Source: Pipra filicauda (lineage: Eukaryota > Chordata > Aves > Passeriformes > Pipridae). From it: a stretch of 64,000 bases of DNA. The notes below the pieces were generated by a model. It had not been told where the DNA came from, did no database searches, and saw nothing but the letters and a program-made list of their open reading frames with translations. The position numbers were made by a program, and so were the translations under genes. The DNA lies in assembly GCF_003945595.2 (NCBI RefSeq), contig NW_024104451.1, positions 318,941 to 382,940 on the forward strand, read 5' to 3'. Shown here piece by piece: positions 33,181 through 45,266 of this stretch. Every line of letters begins with the position of its first letter. Within the stretch, counting starts at the first letter, position 1.

Positions 33181-36100
33181 GCCCCGAGCTGCTGTAACAC
33201 ATTGAACTGCCGGCCTGCGATTTGAGGGAGATGATTTACATTAGAGGGAGAATTGGAGAGAGCCAGGAACAACTTGGAATGGGTCCTCGCATATTTCTGT
33301 GGTTATTTTTGGAGTACTGTCATATGGCAGGAGGTGGGCTCTAGAGGTATCCTTGAGCTCAGCATTTTCTCCATAGGCTGGTTACCCGGGAGATCGTACT
33401 AGAAGACCTGCGTGGCCCTTTCCCCATCAGTGGTTTCTGTATTTCCTATCTCGTTTTCTCTGGCTGTTTCTCGGGATATTGTTCCCCTCTAGTGTGCTCA
33501 GCCCTCAGCCTGTCACGGTGGGAACCCTCCTGTGGGCAAACAATGGTCAGGGTGTGCGTGGCTGGATAGTCACAATGTGCTGCAGGCGATAGCAAAGCTA
33601 TATTTGATTCATCTGTGGATGGTGTGAGGTGACTCCTGATCAGCTGGTTCTCCATTGCTGTAGATGAGGTGTGGCTTCTCCAGCATCCTCAGAGAGATCA
33701 GCCCATGCATAAGCCTCTTCCCACACTTAGCTGGCACTTTCCCTCCAGCTTTCTCATGCTAGACTTGTCCAAGGGGATTTTTGCTTCCAAACCACTGGAG
33801 ATATGGGAAGCACATTGTTACACGGTCTGCTCTTGAGGAGTCTCTGCATCCTTTTGTGTCCCACGGGAGGACTCTTGGTGTCAGGCGCCTTGGACCACGG
33901 CTGTGAAGGCTGGAGAGCTGCTCTGCTGGCCTTCAGCTGTATGTCCTTGTTGCCATCACATGAGTTTGGAACTGAGGGAAGGTCGGCTGGGTTTGGGCAA
34001 TGGTCCTTGAAGAAGGGAATTGCTCTTTAATTCTGTTGGTTTAGAGTCTGGTTTGGTAGGCATGAAGCCTGTCTATGGGGGGCTCCCCAGGGTGCTCTCC
34101 ATGAGGACCCGTCTCTGTTGTGTGCAGGGATGCAGGGCATGGTCTGGAAGCCGCGGCTTGGTCCTGGCTGTTGTAGCACATGTCCAGAGTGTTCCTCCCT
34201 ACAAAGGGATAAAGCTCCATGTTTGGAGTCAAGGACCATGGTGTGGCCATCCCTTGATGTGGCGTGAGCCGCCTCCCTCCCACAGCCCTGCTGAGAGGAG
34301 ACTATTCTCATCTCTTCTCCTCTTGGCCCCGGGGATGGGGCAATGTCAACTGCTTTGGCCAGGATTTCAGCTGGTGACACCGCCATAAAAGCAGCAGTTG
34401 CTGTTTCCAGGAGAGCCCTGGGCAGGGCTGTGGAACACAGAGCCTGTGTTTGTGCTGGGGTAAGCTGGCTTTGGCTGCAGGGGGTGGGTTCTTCTCTTGC
34501 TGCTTTGGTGTCTTGTTGATGCTGTGCCTAGAACTGTACAGGATTTTTTATTTTTATCAGTTTCTGAGAAATTAGCATTTTCCAAATCTCTTAGGTTTTG
34601 GTTTGGAGGAAGCATCTAGAAAGGGTTTTTGAAGTCCAGTGTTGTTTTTCTGGGCTTAAAGACATGAGTGGAGCAGAGAGCCCATGTTCCTGGCATTTGG
34701 AAGGGGAAGGTTTTGGTAAATCCCCTGTCCAGTGCAGACATGGAGCATGCTGGGCCCCCTTTCCTGGGCTGCTGCCGTGGTTGCCACCACCATAACAACC
34801 TTTCAGAGTAAGTGTCTTCTGGTGTGTGTTTTCTGTGTGGCCAAGAGGGGTGGCTGGGTCAGCTGAAGGAGTCACTGCAGTGTAGAATGGGGAAAATCGT
34901 AGAAGTCAATTTTCTTCCCCCAGGCAGTTATCTCCCTGATAAGCTCTGGGTGATGACCTTGGTCCTGGTGAGGAGCTGGATCTCTCATTGATTTACAGAA
35001 TAATGTTTTGGGCTTTCTGCCGGCAGCACCAAGCCCTTGTCCCGTGAGTGACTCCAGCATCACTCCAGGCTGCCTGCCTTCCTCCTTGCTCCAGCACTGC
35101 TGAGGACTTCTGCTTTCCTAGAGGAGGCTTTCAGAGACAGACAGACCAGTCAGGTGCCTGACTAATTTTGTCCCTAAAAGGAGAAATCTTTCCCATAACT
35201 AATTAGGATTTCTAAATTAGGAAGCCACAGAGAATGACCTGTTCATTAAAGGGCAGGGAGTGAGCTTGGCTGGTCCCAGGCTTGCTCCGAGCTTCCTGCT
35301 CAGACTCGCAGACATCACTTGAGTGTCCTTTGCCTTAATTCTCTTTGGCCGTGGACTTGGGATATTTCCCTGCTGCCTTGGGCACAGTGCTATGGTGCCA
35401 GAGTGACAGCTGGGATGCCGATGGGGAAGCAAGTGTGTGCAAAGAAATGGGCTGAGTATTGGGCTTAAGCTTTGCACAGAGCAGCGTGGGAGGCTGTAAG
35501 GCCTGTGTATAGTAGACTTTCATGGGGTGCCTGCCACTTAGAGGTCTAAGTTGAGCCTGGAGCTCTGTTTTAAGCAGAGATGGCAAAGAAGAAACACAAA
35601 ACAGCGGCAGTTCCTGAGTCCCTGGATTCTGGAAGCTCCTGTGCAGGGAGACCTGTGCAGCTACAAATACCTGACTCTCATACGGGCACCTAAAATGTGC
35701 TTGTGCTGAGGCTGTGACAGTGACGGCTGCATGGCTTATTGTTCTCATTACAGCAGTCGGTGGCTCTGAGTCAGCAGGTTTGGATTTGTCGGAGCTGGGG
35801 TGGTTGCACCGAGGAAGTCTGTGCGGGTCTGTGGTGCTTAGTGAAGGGTCTGACCCCGATTCTCTCCTTCTGTCAGGGGTCGTTGGCTTTGAGCCTGGAC
35901 CCACAGTCACTGTTGGCTTATGCTGTCGCTTGAGCCTGGAAGGGGTTGTATGTGTGGAAGCTGGAGAAGAGTCTCCCTTGGGAACTCCTTCCCAGCCCCT
36001 GCCCTGTACTTCTTGAGTCTATAAAGTCTAGCATCACTGCTGCTGGTGAGGCACCATGCTGACCTGTCCAGTCCTTCATCATCACCTTGACTGAATTACA

Positions 36101-36458
36101 GGTGGTGGAAAGGATGGTGGAAAGAGACTGTCTGATGGAGGAGGCATGTTGCAGTATTTCCTTAAGCCTGAAGATCCATCCTTTCTCTCTTTCCAGCCCT
36201 TGGGTGGATGTTTGTGGGTTGTCCAGGACCTACGTGTGCCTTAAAGTGAAGAGTGGGAGATCTGAGCAACCATGTCCTTCACCATGGGAGCAGTGTCTGC
36301 TTTCTGCAGCATGTCTCCTGTCCGCACAGTGTGTCCCTGGTACAGAGCAGGGTGCTGGGCCCAGCCTCCATGGATGTCCCTTGTCTTGGATGACAGCTGC
36401 TTCCTCCGCCCTGCCTTGCTCCAAGGAGGTGAACTGTTTGGGGGTGCGTAGTGGCACG
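33181..36458. other. Probable first-intron DNA, no repeats recognised
   Basis: This 3.3-kb interval lacks CR1 ends. A 37-codon frame starting at 35,580 (MAKKKHKTAAVPESL...) follows an acceptor-like 'ctctgttttaagcag' but has no donor before its stop at 35,691, so I do not call it. The plus strand is visibly G+T rich. Confidence 0.4.
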
Positions 36459-36675
36459 GAATCATGGGTTTGGGTTGGAAGGGACCTTAAAGCTCATCTC
36501 ATTCCAATCCCACTGCCACGGGCAGGGACACCTTCCACTAGACCAGGTTGCTCCATGCCCCATCCAACCTGGCCTTGGACACTTCCAGGGATAGGGCAGC
36601 CACAGCTCCTCTGGGCAACCTGTGCCAGGATCTCCCCACCCTCACAGGGAAGAACTTCTCCCTAATATCTAATCC
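36459..36675 (-). mobile_element. CR1 LINE 3' end, minus strand
   Basis: It opens 'gaatcatgggtttgggttgg', then 'aagggaccttaaagctcatc', 'ccacgggcagggacaccttc', 'cactagaccaggttgctcca', 'acacttccagggatagggca' and 'accctcacagggaagaactt', ending at 'ctaatatctaatcc'. It is well conserved, so probably a younger copy. Confidence 0.94.
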
Positions 36676-38393
36676 CAAGACAAGCTGTTGGGCTGAAGTT
36701 TTGTATGACTGGGACAGGAGTCAAAGTTCGCTTTCCTTGCACTTGGCAGGGAGCTGTGGGACTGTGTGGAAAGGGTCAGACATGTACTGGGAGAAGCAGA
36801 CATGGGTGACTTGGTACAAATTCTCATGTCTGCTTGTCCCAATACACAGCTGAGGGGGCTCTGAATGCAGCTGACAGTACCCTGCCTGGTGTGCGCACGC
36901 CCATGAACATGCTCATGTAGACTCCTCAGGGGTGGGAGCAGCAGACAGAGCCTTAAAATCTGGATTATAATGCTCTGGAAGAGGATTTTCTTTTCATCTT
37001 CTGCTGATGGTCTGGGTTTTGTCCTCTGTAGGGCAATCCTGGCTCCCCAAGGGGCTTAGCAGTGTCCCAGGCGGGGTCTGCCCTGTGTGGGAGCTGCAGT
37101 GTCTGGGGGCAGCTGGCTCTGGGTGCGCAGCATCCCGGGTCCAGCAGGATCACAGTGCCAAGAGGAGACTGGGCTGATTCTTTTGTGCTCAAAACATGAG
37201 ATAAATGAGGCTGAAGCTGCAGATCTGCAGCTGCCAGCAGGTCAGCAGTTTTGCTTGGGCACTTGGCCTCTTTGTAGTGATGAAATGAGGTAGCAGGTTG
37301 GTCCATCCCCTGTTCAGAGACCAGCCCTCTGCCCACCAGCTGTAACTGGACCCTGTGGCCATCTCAGTACACTGAGATATGTCCCTGATGCCTCCTCAGT
37401 CTCAACGCTCCTTTGCAAGGTGCTGGCGATGGGGTGGAAACCAGGAGCAGGTGCTGTGCTAGTGTAAAGCTCATCCTGCGTCTGAGATGATGCTGAATGA
37501 GGATTCACAGCCAGGCCCTGCTGCCAGGTTCCTCCCACCGACTCCTTCCTCCCTCTGCTCCTACTAACCCACTGCCAGGGCCCCTCGCTGCCTGGCAGCA
37601 ACAGAGATGTCTGCTGGTATCCTTCCCTGAGCATCAGATGGAGAGGAAAACACAGGGTGGAGTCAGCTCTCGCACAAAGGAAATGTTGAGGTATCATTTC
37701 TGCCTTCGATGCATTTTTTAGGTGGCTGGGGAGAGATTAAACAGGATCTTAACACGTTCGCAGCCCCCTTCCCACCTCGTTTTCCTGTGAATCTGTTGCT
37801 GTCGTGGTATCTTTCAGATGATATTTTTAGCTTTGCCTTTTCCTTTTTCTGCCTCCTCTCCTCGTATCAGGCTTTTGCAGGGAAACACGTTTCTATGGGA
37901 GAGCAGAATGAGCCATTTCATGAGACATTTTGTTATGGGCAGAAGGGCCGGGAAATCTGATTGTGTGTTTGAAATGACACATTCCCCTTTGTAATCAGCT
38001 AATCGGACTTGTCAGGGCGAGTGCCAGCAGCGAAGGCCAGGCCGGAGGCGGCTGCAGGGTGGGAGGGGGATGGACCAGCCTTTCGCATCCTCCTCAGGCC
38101 CATCCACAGGGGACCATCACCCAGGTGGCCACATGTGAAGGACACCTGCAGGTTTTTCCCCTTAATGATCCTATGGGAAGCACTACTCTATGCATAAGAG
38201 AAGCAACTGGATTTTCTAATTAGGTGTGCTATGGATCTGGCAGTGTTTGTGCCGGCAGAAGCCTTGCAGAGCACAGGGTGGTGTAGTACCTGATAGAACT
38301 TTGGGGATCTGCTTTAATGGTGCTGACAGGGGCGTAGCAAAGGTCTCAGGGTGGGAGAGGGGTGGTCGTACAGCTGGGTCTGCTGCTCGCTGA
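36676..38393. other. Probable intron DNA with an AT-richer block
   Basis: No repeat or exon is called. The interval 37,700-38,030 is more AT-rich than its surroundings and has homeodomain-type 'taatcagctaatc' words and pyrimidine runs. It carries a 20-base sequence that recurs exactly at 48,153. Confidence 0.35.
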
Positions 38394-38425
38394 CCGTTTT
38401 TGACAAGGTGCCGTTTTTGACAAGG
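38394..38425. repeat. Tandem duplication, 17-bp unit
   Basis: ccgtttttgacaaggtg at 38,394-38,410 is followed by ccgtttttgacaagg at 38,411-38,425 without mismatch. Confidence 0.95.
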
Positions 38426-38700
38426 ATGCAAACCTAAAGTTGATGGTGAACTTTGGTGGGGGAAAATTCCAGCCTGAATCCTCAGCAGTGTTTCCCTTTA
38501 GGAGATTTACTGCAAGTCCTGATAGATGAAGGTCCTGTGGAGTGAACTGGCCAGAACAAGAGAAACCTCCTGTGAGGACTGATCTGGCTCTGGGTATGTG
38601 CATCCGTATGTGGGGCAGGGGCTGTTACCTCTGCCAAATCACTGGAACTGTTCTTCAGGGAACCAAAGAATGTTTTCCAGTGCTATGGTATGGTAGCATG

Positions 38701-38850
38701 GCATCTCTGGAAGTGTCCAGGGCCAGGTTGAACTGGGCTTTGAGCAACCCGGTCTAGTGGAAGGTGTCTAGTGGAAGGCTGTGGAACAAGATGAACTTTA
38801 AGGTCCCTTTCAACTCACGCCATCCTATGATTCTATATGATGATTATAAA
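38701..38850 (+). mobile_element. CR1 LINE 3' end, plus strand, with internal duplication
   Basis: It begins 'gcatctctggaagtgtccag', runs through 'gagcaacccggtctagtgga' and ends with 'ccatcctatgattctatatg'. The words 'tctagtggaagg' appear twice (38,753-38,764 and 38,768-38,779). The 'ccctgcccatggcagg' block expected in that place is missing, so the copy has a small replacement there. Confidence 0.9.
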
Positions 38851-41198
38851 TCCCTGTTGGTCACCTTGGTCTCATGTGTGACCTATCTGTAAGAAATGCA
38901 GGTGACTTCAGGTGACTGTGGGAAGTACCACAGGATGCAGAGAAGATGCAACTGCCCATGCTGTGTTTTGGGAGCATTATCTGCCCCCTCAGTATTGCTG
39001 TAAGAGCTTTGGAGCTCAATCTCACCCTGGTGCGCTGCTGCTGGCTGTGGGTGTGGGCAGGGCAGCCTGGAAGCCCATGGTGGTGTGGTCTATGGGCCTC
39101 TCCTGCTGGGCGCTGGCTGGGCTGTTCCCTCTAGGCTCACTGAGCTGCTGTGATGCTGAGTGGGCAAAGCTGTGCGCAGCTGGACTGCTTCTCCATATGT
39201 GCTGCTGCACTCCCTGCTCCGGGTGTGCTCCTGCTCTGGTGCTCGTGTGAAGGGGACAGTGCGAATCCATGCTTGACCCATCAGCATGTTTGCAACATGC
39301 TGGCCCAGATTTGAGTGAGCTGGGCCAGTGCAGGGCTCCCTCCTAAGCCCAGCCAGCAGCTGAGCTGGCCCATGGTGCCAGCTGGGCTCTGCCCTAGGCA
39401 CAGACTGGAGCCTTCATCTGTCTGCTGCCGTGTCCCAGCGCCTATTCCCCAGCCAGCACTCACACTGACCCATCAGGACCAGGCTGGATGATTGTGATGA
39501 TGATGTTGTGACAATGTAGGTCACTGTGGGATGTTTTCGAGCCTGGGGCAGTGTCTGTGGCTGCGATGGTGTACTCACTGGCCTGGTGCTGGCAAAGCTG
39601 CGTGGCAGGAGGTCAGGATACAATCCAGCATGGATTTTCTCTTGCAGGAGTGTGATGGGGAGCTACTGTTTGCAGGCAGAAGTGAGCAGGGTTGGGGAAG
39701 GTCTTGCTCCCACTGCCTGTATTCTCAGAACACTTCATTAATGATACTAATTGATGTCTATAGCTTGGAGCCTGCCATAATAGTCAGTCCCAGTGAATGC
39801 TGCTCACTCAGGGAAGCCACAGTCAGTGGCTGATGGAGAACACAAGGGCTTTGTGTGACAGCATCAACACAGGCAGGTTGGGGAGTGTCGAGTGCGACTG
39901 CCCTGCCTTTGGTGGCTGCATCCTCCATCCTCCCTTGCAGGAGGAACAGGGTGCAGGCTTGGGAGCCCCACGTGTCATACCTCTTCTTCTGGGTCTGTGG
40001 AAAGGTGGCTGCTTTTGTACCTGGCTGTGAACCTGCCTGCCCATCTCTGCTTGGCTTCTGTTGACTCGCCCTTGAGCTGGGATAGGAGACAGCTGAGCTT
40101 ACAAACCTGAGAGCAACACAGAGTACCCACAGAAATTGCTGGGCTTGACAGAGAAGGAGCAGGGCCACAGAGGCCAAAGGAGGGAGAGAGCTCCGCAGAT
40201 CCTTGTGTGTCTGGCCAGAGCCCACAGGGGAGCTGCCCAGCTGTGGGTCAGTTGCTGATGTTGCCATGCTGTGTGAGGACTTGGTCCACATGGAAAGTGG
40301 AGCAGCTTTTGTGCCTCTTTGGGAAAGCTGCTGTGGGTCAGTGTCAGGGCAGGCTGTTGGCCACACACAGCTGTTGTTTGCTTGTGGAGAGTGAAAGGAT
40401 TTTTCTGAAGCCATGGGAGAGGTGGGAGCTTTGCATAGGTGTGTCATCCTGCCTGCTTTGCTTCTGCACTGGTGGGAGGCTGGGCCTTGCCTGTCCAAGT
40501 ATGTTTGAAAATTAAACCTTGGAAAAGTGGGAGGTATCCCTGCTGTGCTGTGAGACCGTGCTTCCTCTTCCATGTCACTGTAGTGCCTGCTGGGCAGATT
40601 CTTCTCTCCTGTTAGATGCAGTTGTCATATAAAAAGTGGCCCTGAAAATGCTGTTGCAGGATGGGGGCTGTTCCTGTTCAAACTGCTCATTTTCCTCCTG
40701 GTGTGCCAGACCCGCCAGTGACTCCATGGATGAGGGATTGGGACTGCCTTGTGTAGGTCCCGCATCACTGACCTGCATCATTGCCTGCAGCCAAAGCCCT
40801 GCTGACCAGATGTTACCCTTGGTGTCACTGTGGAGGCCATGCCACGAGCCGGAGGGATGGATGACAATGGGGTGGTACAGATGGCCTGAAAGGAGAACAC
40901 TTGGGTCACACCCAGGGGATCAGTGTCACTTCTTGGAGGTGTGTTGGCTCTGCAGCACTGCTGTAGTAAATATTTGCTTTTATCCTGGAATGAACAGAGC
41001 TGGCCTTCACATCAGGCTCTTGGAGAGCAAAATGACATCTGACACGATCTTGAGCTTCCATTCTCCAGCAAGGAGATCTGTATGGAATTTAAACACAGTG
41101 CTCGAGCTAGGCAGGCACCCTCTTGTGACAGCTGTAGCTGTCCTTCTGAGAACTTGCTATCATCTTCTTTTTAACCAAATCTGATTTCTTCTTTGCAG
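38851..41198. other. Probable intron DNA, nothing firmly recognised
   Basis: A strong acceptor ('ggattttctcttgcag', ending 39,646) is followed after 34 bases by GAA|GTGAGC, a conceivable micro-exon without further support. The 271-codon minus frame at 39,758-40,573 shows no known domain. Confidence 0.35.
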
Positions 41199-41248
41199 GT
41201 TCTGAATTGTGCCTGAACCGAGCACTGAGAGCAGCCCCCGGAAGCAGC
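41199..41248 (+). other. Candidate 50-bp exon
   Basis: The acceptor 'aatctgatttcttctttgcag' is strong, and the donor AGC|GTGAGT downstream is good at intron positions. Two of the three frames contain stops. The third, entering with two bases of a split codon, reads SELCLNRALRAAPGSS and leaves in phase 0. Lying 8.4 kb downstream of the CpG-island donor, it could be an untranslated second exon or a coding one. I do not recognise the peptide. Confidence 0.33.
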
Positions 41249-42181
41249 GTGAGTTTATCCTGAAAGCTTTTGTTCTCCTTTCCAGATCCCAGATGAGGCT
41301 GAGTGGGTTTTGCAGTGTAGAACGGGCTGCTCAGCATGGAGGCTTGTCTGCCAGGAACCCCCAGCAGGACTGGAAATCTAGCCTGCTCCCACCAAAGCAC
41401 CACACTGCTGGGCTTGGGCTTCTGGCTTTGTGTTGGGATTGTTTCCTGGTTTAGTTGGAACTTGGGCCCCTTTGCTAACAGAAAGGCTCCTATGGGCTGC
41501 CCAACTCCTTGTCTGCTGACGGAGCGGCTTTGGGATATTACTTGTGGTGTTGAGTTTCCATGCTCTAGCTTTCCATGCCATCTTTTGTATGGAGGATCTG
41601 AGGAAGGCGGTGTGTTTAAAAACTAGCTGTGGTGTTTTGCTGGCTCAGGTCTTTGGGCTCATGAGGCTGGGCACAGCTGGCGTGACTTGCCTCTGGCACT
41701 GCTGGGCAGCTGGGAGCAAAGTACAGGAGAGGTCTGAGCTGCAGGATTAAATAGCTGTGATGCCTGAAAGAGTTAAGGGCTTGTGGTCCAGGCTTTCTCA
41801 GAGGCCCCACGGTTCTTCTGGCTGGAAGGGCTGCTCTACTCCAGGGCCCCACTGCACAGCACGGTGACATCCATGTGAAACCAGATGTGAGGAGCTGCTT
41901 CTGTGCATCCTGCAGCCAGTGTGGGGCTAGTGATGGTTGGGAGGACAAGGTCTGGCTTTTGCTTTTGCTGTCTGACCTGTGAGGTGAGCCTGGGCAGAGC
42001 TATACTCCAGTATGATGCTTGCCCAGGACTGAGATGGGAGCACGGTTTCATCATCTAAAAATGGGGAATGAGGAACTCCATAGCTGCACCCTGCTGTCCT
42101 GGCTCTTTCCCAGGCAACAGGGCCATGTGGCAGTGGAACCCTGCTGCCCGTGGGTTTGGCTCCTGCCCACATGAGGCAGTG
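41249..42181. other. Probable intron DNA
   Basis: Nothing called. A 'cggtttcatcatctaaaaat' run with 'ggggaatgagga' near 42,043-42,075 recalls the MIR 'cagtttcctcatctgtaaaatggggataat' core but is too short to assign. Confidence 0.35.
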
Positions 42182-42400
42182 GGTGCAAGTTCTTCCCCCA
42201 GAGGGTGGTCAAGCACTGGAACGGGTTCCACAGGGCAGTGGTCATGTCATGGCCCCAAGCCTGACAGAGTGTAAGGAGCATTTGGGCAACGCTTTCAGGC
42301 ACATGGTGGGATTGTTGGGGTTGTCCCTGTGCAGGGCCAGGAGCTGGACTCGGTGATCCTTTTGGGTCCCTTCCCACTCAGGAGATTCTGTGACTCTGTG
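42182..42400 (+). mobile_element. CR1 LINE 3' end, plus strand
   Basis: It shows 'gtgcaagttcttcccccaga', 'gggtggtcaagcactggaac', 'caggcacatggtgggattgt', 'gtgcagggccaggagctgga', 'ggtcccttcccactcaggag' and the tail 'attctgtgactctgtg'. This is the same CR1 variant as 11,637-11,758, here preserved for about 220 bases. Confidence 0.9.
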
Positions 42401-43505
42401 GGCACAGATGCAGATAGGGGATCCATGTCCCTGCTGAGGGCTGTGATAGGCTGCTGTGATGGGCTCCTCAGGGCTAGACATGTCTCTGACTCTGAACAGG
42501 GCAGGTCCTCATGTTTTATGAGCAGTTTCTCACCATCTGGTGTCTCACCAGCTCTCCTCCTCCAGGCATTTTGTGCATCCAGTGAGATGCCAACTCCACC
42601 CGTACCCTGGAGTGCATGTCTGTGGGGAGAGTAAGGAGAGTGACTGGGTTTCCTCTCCTGTCTCTGTATGCTGAGGAGTTTGGGTGCTGGATGACCAGTT
42701 TTGGAATTGGTTGAGGCAGAGGTGCAGGCCCAACTTCAGTGGTGGATTACATGTGCTCCTGCATTGCTGTGTGCCTCAGTTTCCCTGCAGGATGGGGTCA
42801 GGGTGCTGCGGGCTCCATGCTGGGGCTCAGCACGAGGAACACTGCATGGGAGGCTGGGCACCAGCCACCGCTGACGTGGCAGTGTTCGGCTCCTGGGTGA
42901 TGCCCTGCAGGAAGCTCTGCCCTTACATGGGGATGCAAGTCCCCGTTGCAGTTCCCCACACTGGGGTGGCATGAGGAGCAGGAGGACATGTGCCACCTCT
43001 GCAGTGAGCCCTTGCTTTTGCTGTTGGCCTTGGTGCCCCAGGTGTAGCTGGGGGCAGCGGCCTAGGTCTGTGTCTTTGGTTTCATGATTTCCCCTTTCAT
43101 CTTGTGAGCTGGTGCTGGGGACTTGGGGCAGCTGTAGCACAGCAGAGCTACTCTGTGTCTGTGCATTCCAGGCAGGCTCACCCAGCCTGTGCCAGTCACC
43201 TGCAGGTCCCAGCTCCCTAGCAAGTCTTGGCAAGCAGATCCTTCCCAGCACACCCCAGGCCAGCTGCTGCTGTGTGCCGAGGGAGGTGTCCCCCTGCTTC
43301 GTGAAAGATTGGTGACACTTTGGTCACGGCACAGTGATTGTGCTGGCAATGAGCTTCTCCTTTTTCTGTATTCCTTCAGCTCCATCACAGCTGATGCTGT
43401 ATCCTACTTCCTGGATGTCTGGAAGGGCTTGCTGCTGGGATCGGGTAGGCAGCAGTGAAGGGAAAGGGGTGGTTCCTTGGGAGCTTGCTCAAAAGAGGTG
43501 GTCAT
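42401..43505. other. Probable intron DNA, nothing recognised
   Basis: A 'gtgtgcctcagtttccctgc' motif near 42,770 recalls the MIR core without further support. No exon is called. Confidence 0.35.
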
Positions 43506-43557
43506 CCCTCATTTGGACTGATGGTTGTTGTAGGTCTCTTCCAATGAAACTACTCTG
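43506..43557 (+). mobile_element. Short CR1 3' remnant, plus strand
   Basis: 'catttggactgatggttgtt' then 'gtaggtctcttccaatgaaa' and 'ctactctgtcc' parallel the CR1 end 'ggttggactagatgatctt...ggtctcttccaacc...attctgtg'. About 50 bases, old and without tail repeats. Confidence 0.5.
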
Positions 43558-43757
43558 TCCTCCTCAAAACTGGTGACAAGGTGTGATCATTACCCTGGGG
43601 AACATGGCTCTTCATACTTTGGACCCAAACAGGTCCCTCCTGGGACTGCAGAGCAGAAGAAGATAACTGTGGGAAGAGCCCTTGGCCCTTTGGAAGGAAA
43701 GAGATGATGGGAGAAGGCCAAGCCTGTGCCTGAGCTGGGCTTTCTTTGGGGGCTCCC

Positions 43758-43805
43758 CTTCATCCAGGTGCTCTTCACCTCCTTCATCCAGGTGCTCTTC
43801 ACCTC
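43758..43805. repeat. Tandem duplication, 24-bp unit, 2 exact copies
   Basis: The unit cttcatccaggtgctcttca plus cctc occurs at 43,758-43,781 and again at 43,782-43,805 without mismatch. It looks recent. Confidence 0.95.
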
Positions 43806-45175
43806 CTCAAGCTCCTCTCCTCTTCCAACACTGCTTCCCAGGGTGTTCTTGCACAGAGAGCAGCTGATCTCTCCTGGCTGCCACATCCCAGCACAGGGTG
43901 GCTGAACCCCTGGTCTCTGCCTTGCTCTGAGGGCAGTGGCTGCTGAGGCAGCAGAGGACCTGCAATAGGATGGGAGCAGCTCACTACTGTCACCAGTGGA
44001 GGAAGAGCATTCCCTGGTGGTGGGTGGTCCGTGTGGTCTGCCACACCCCTGCCTGCTCGTGTATCTGAGGTGCCCTGCTGATGCCCCGTGGTGGTCAGCA
44101 GGAGCTGTGTTCACAAAGCCTTTGGTTCAGTCTCCCTCCTCTGCTGCACCAGAACATTCCGGGGCTCTGCTCCAGTGCTGTCCCTGTGTGAGGGTTGGAG
44201 TAGGAGGGGAGGGATGTTCTGCACTGCTGGTGGTGGTCCCAGGGTCTCCCTGGAGAACCTGGTCTCTACCTGGGCTGACTGCTCCACTTGGCTATGGCAC
44301 CTCTTGGACAGCCCCTTCCCCATCCCAAAAAGCACAGGAGGCCAGCAGGGCAGGGCCAACTCTTGGGCACAACTACCCTGTCCCCAGGCAGAGCTCCTAG
44401 CACCGTCAAGATGTGTCACTGAGGTGGCTTAGCCCCAAAGCTCTGTTTATGGGCGGTTTCTAATGGCTGCAAAGTGCAGGTGGGCACAGAGCAACTGCTG
44501 GGGTACCTCCCCAGCACCTTGGGCAAGATTAGATTTTTATTAAAAAAATTGGCCCAGGGCACTGCACAGATCACCTTAGGCCTGAAAAACACTGTCAGTC
44601 TGTTTTATGGAGTAGTTGAGAAGATGAAGCTGTTCTGTGCTCCATGCCCCCCGCCCCCACAGAGCGGTGGGACCCCAGCAGGGGGTGGGAGCTGGCAGTG
44701 CTGCTTACAAGGTATTGGGGCAGTGCCCTGCCTGTCCCCCACCCTGCCTTGGGGCTGCTGGTGCACTTTCCTCTTGATTTGGGGCCCATCCTGGCTGCAA
44801 GACATGCCTTGGTCAATGAGCCTTGCTCTGTGCCATCCCAGCTGCTTTGGCTGGGGCTGAGCAAACAGATTTGTGATATGTGGCAGTGTGTGCCCTGAAG
44901 GCTGGTGGGAGCTCCCTCAAACTTGGGAAAGGCTGGCTGCTGGACAAACACCCTGCTTGCCTTGGCTGATCCTTTTAACCTCTTCTGCATCACACCACTT
45001 AGGAGCTGAGCTTCCCCCGTGCTGTGTCATGGTGGGGTGAGCTGGGGCGCCCACCCATCTCTGACACCTCTGCCCAGCTGTTGGAGGCTCCTCTTTCCAG
45101 AGCCGTGCTGGGATCTTGCCCCACCTTTGACACACAGGGCTATCTGCTTGGGCAACAGGAGATGGGGCTTTCCAG
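43806..45175. other. Probable intron DNA, nothing recognised
   Basis: No CR1 end, RNA gene or supported exon. Confidence 0.35.
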
Positions 45176-45266
45176 GGAAGATGCAGCTTTGTTGTTCTGA
45201 TGACCACAAGCTCCCCCAAGTCCTCAGCAAGTCTCAGAGTGACGGAGACCTCTGTTCCCATGTCAG
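45176..45266 (+). other. Candidate alternative coding exon
   Basis: A weak acceptor ('ggggctttccag') precedes 45,176, and a fair donor (GTCAG|GTAACA) follows 45,266. An ATG at 45,181 opens MQLCCSDDHKLPQVLSKS and then QSDGDLCSHV, ending in phase 2 at the donor. The polar, serine-rich wording looks more protein-like than neighbouring chance frames, but I match it to no family. The frame is open upstream as well, so it could be a first exon or an internal one. Confidence 0.2.

Noticed and set aside
35580..35693. 37-codon frame MAKKKHKTAAVPESL... after an acceptor-like site
   Set aside because: The stop comes before any donor, so it would have to be a terminal exon. No polyadenylation signal stands nearby and the basic start is explained by an A-rich run.
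39647..39680. 34-base micro-exon between a strong acceptor and GAA|GTGAGC
   Set aside because: Too short to judge, with a modest donor and no second line of evidence.
39758..40573. 271-codon minus-strand open frame
   Set aside because: Same composition argument, with no similarity I can name.
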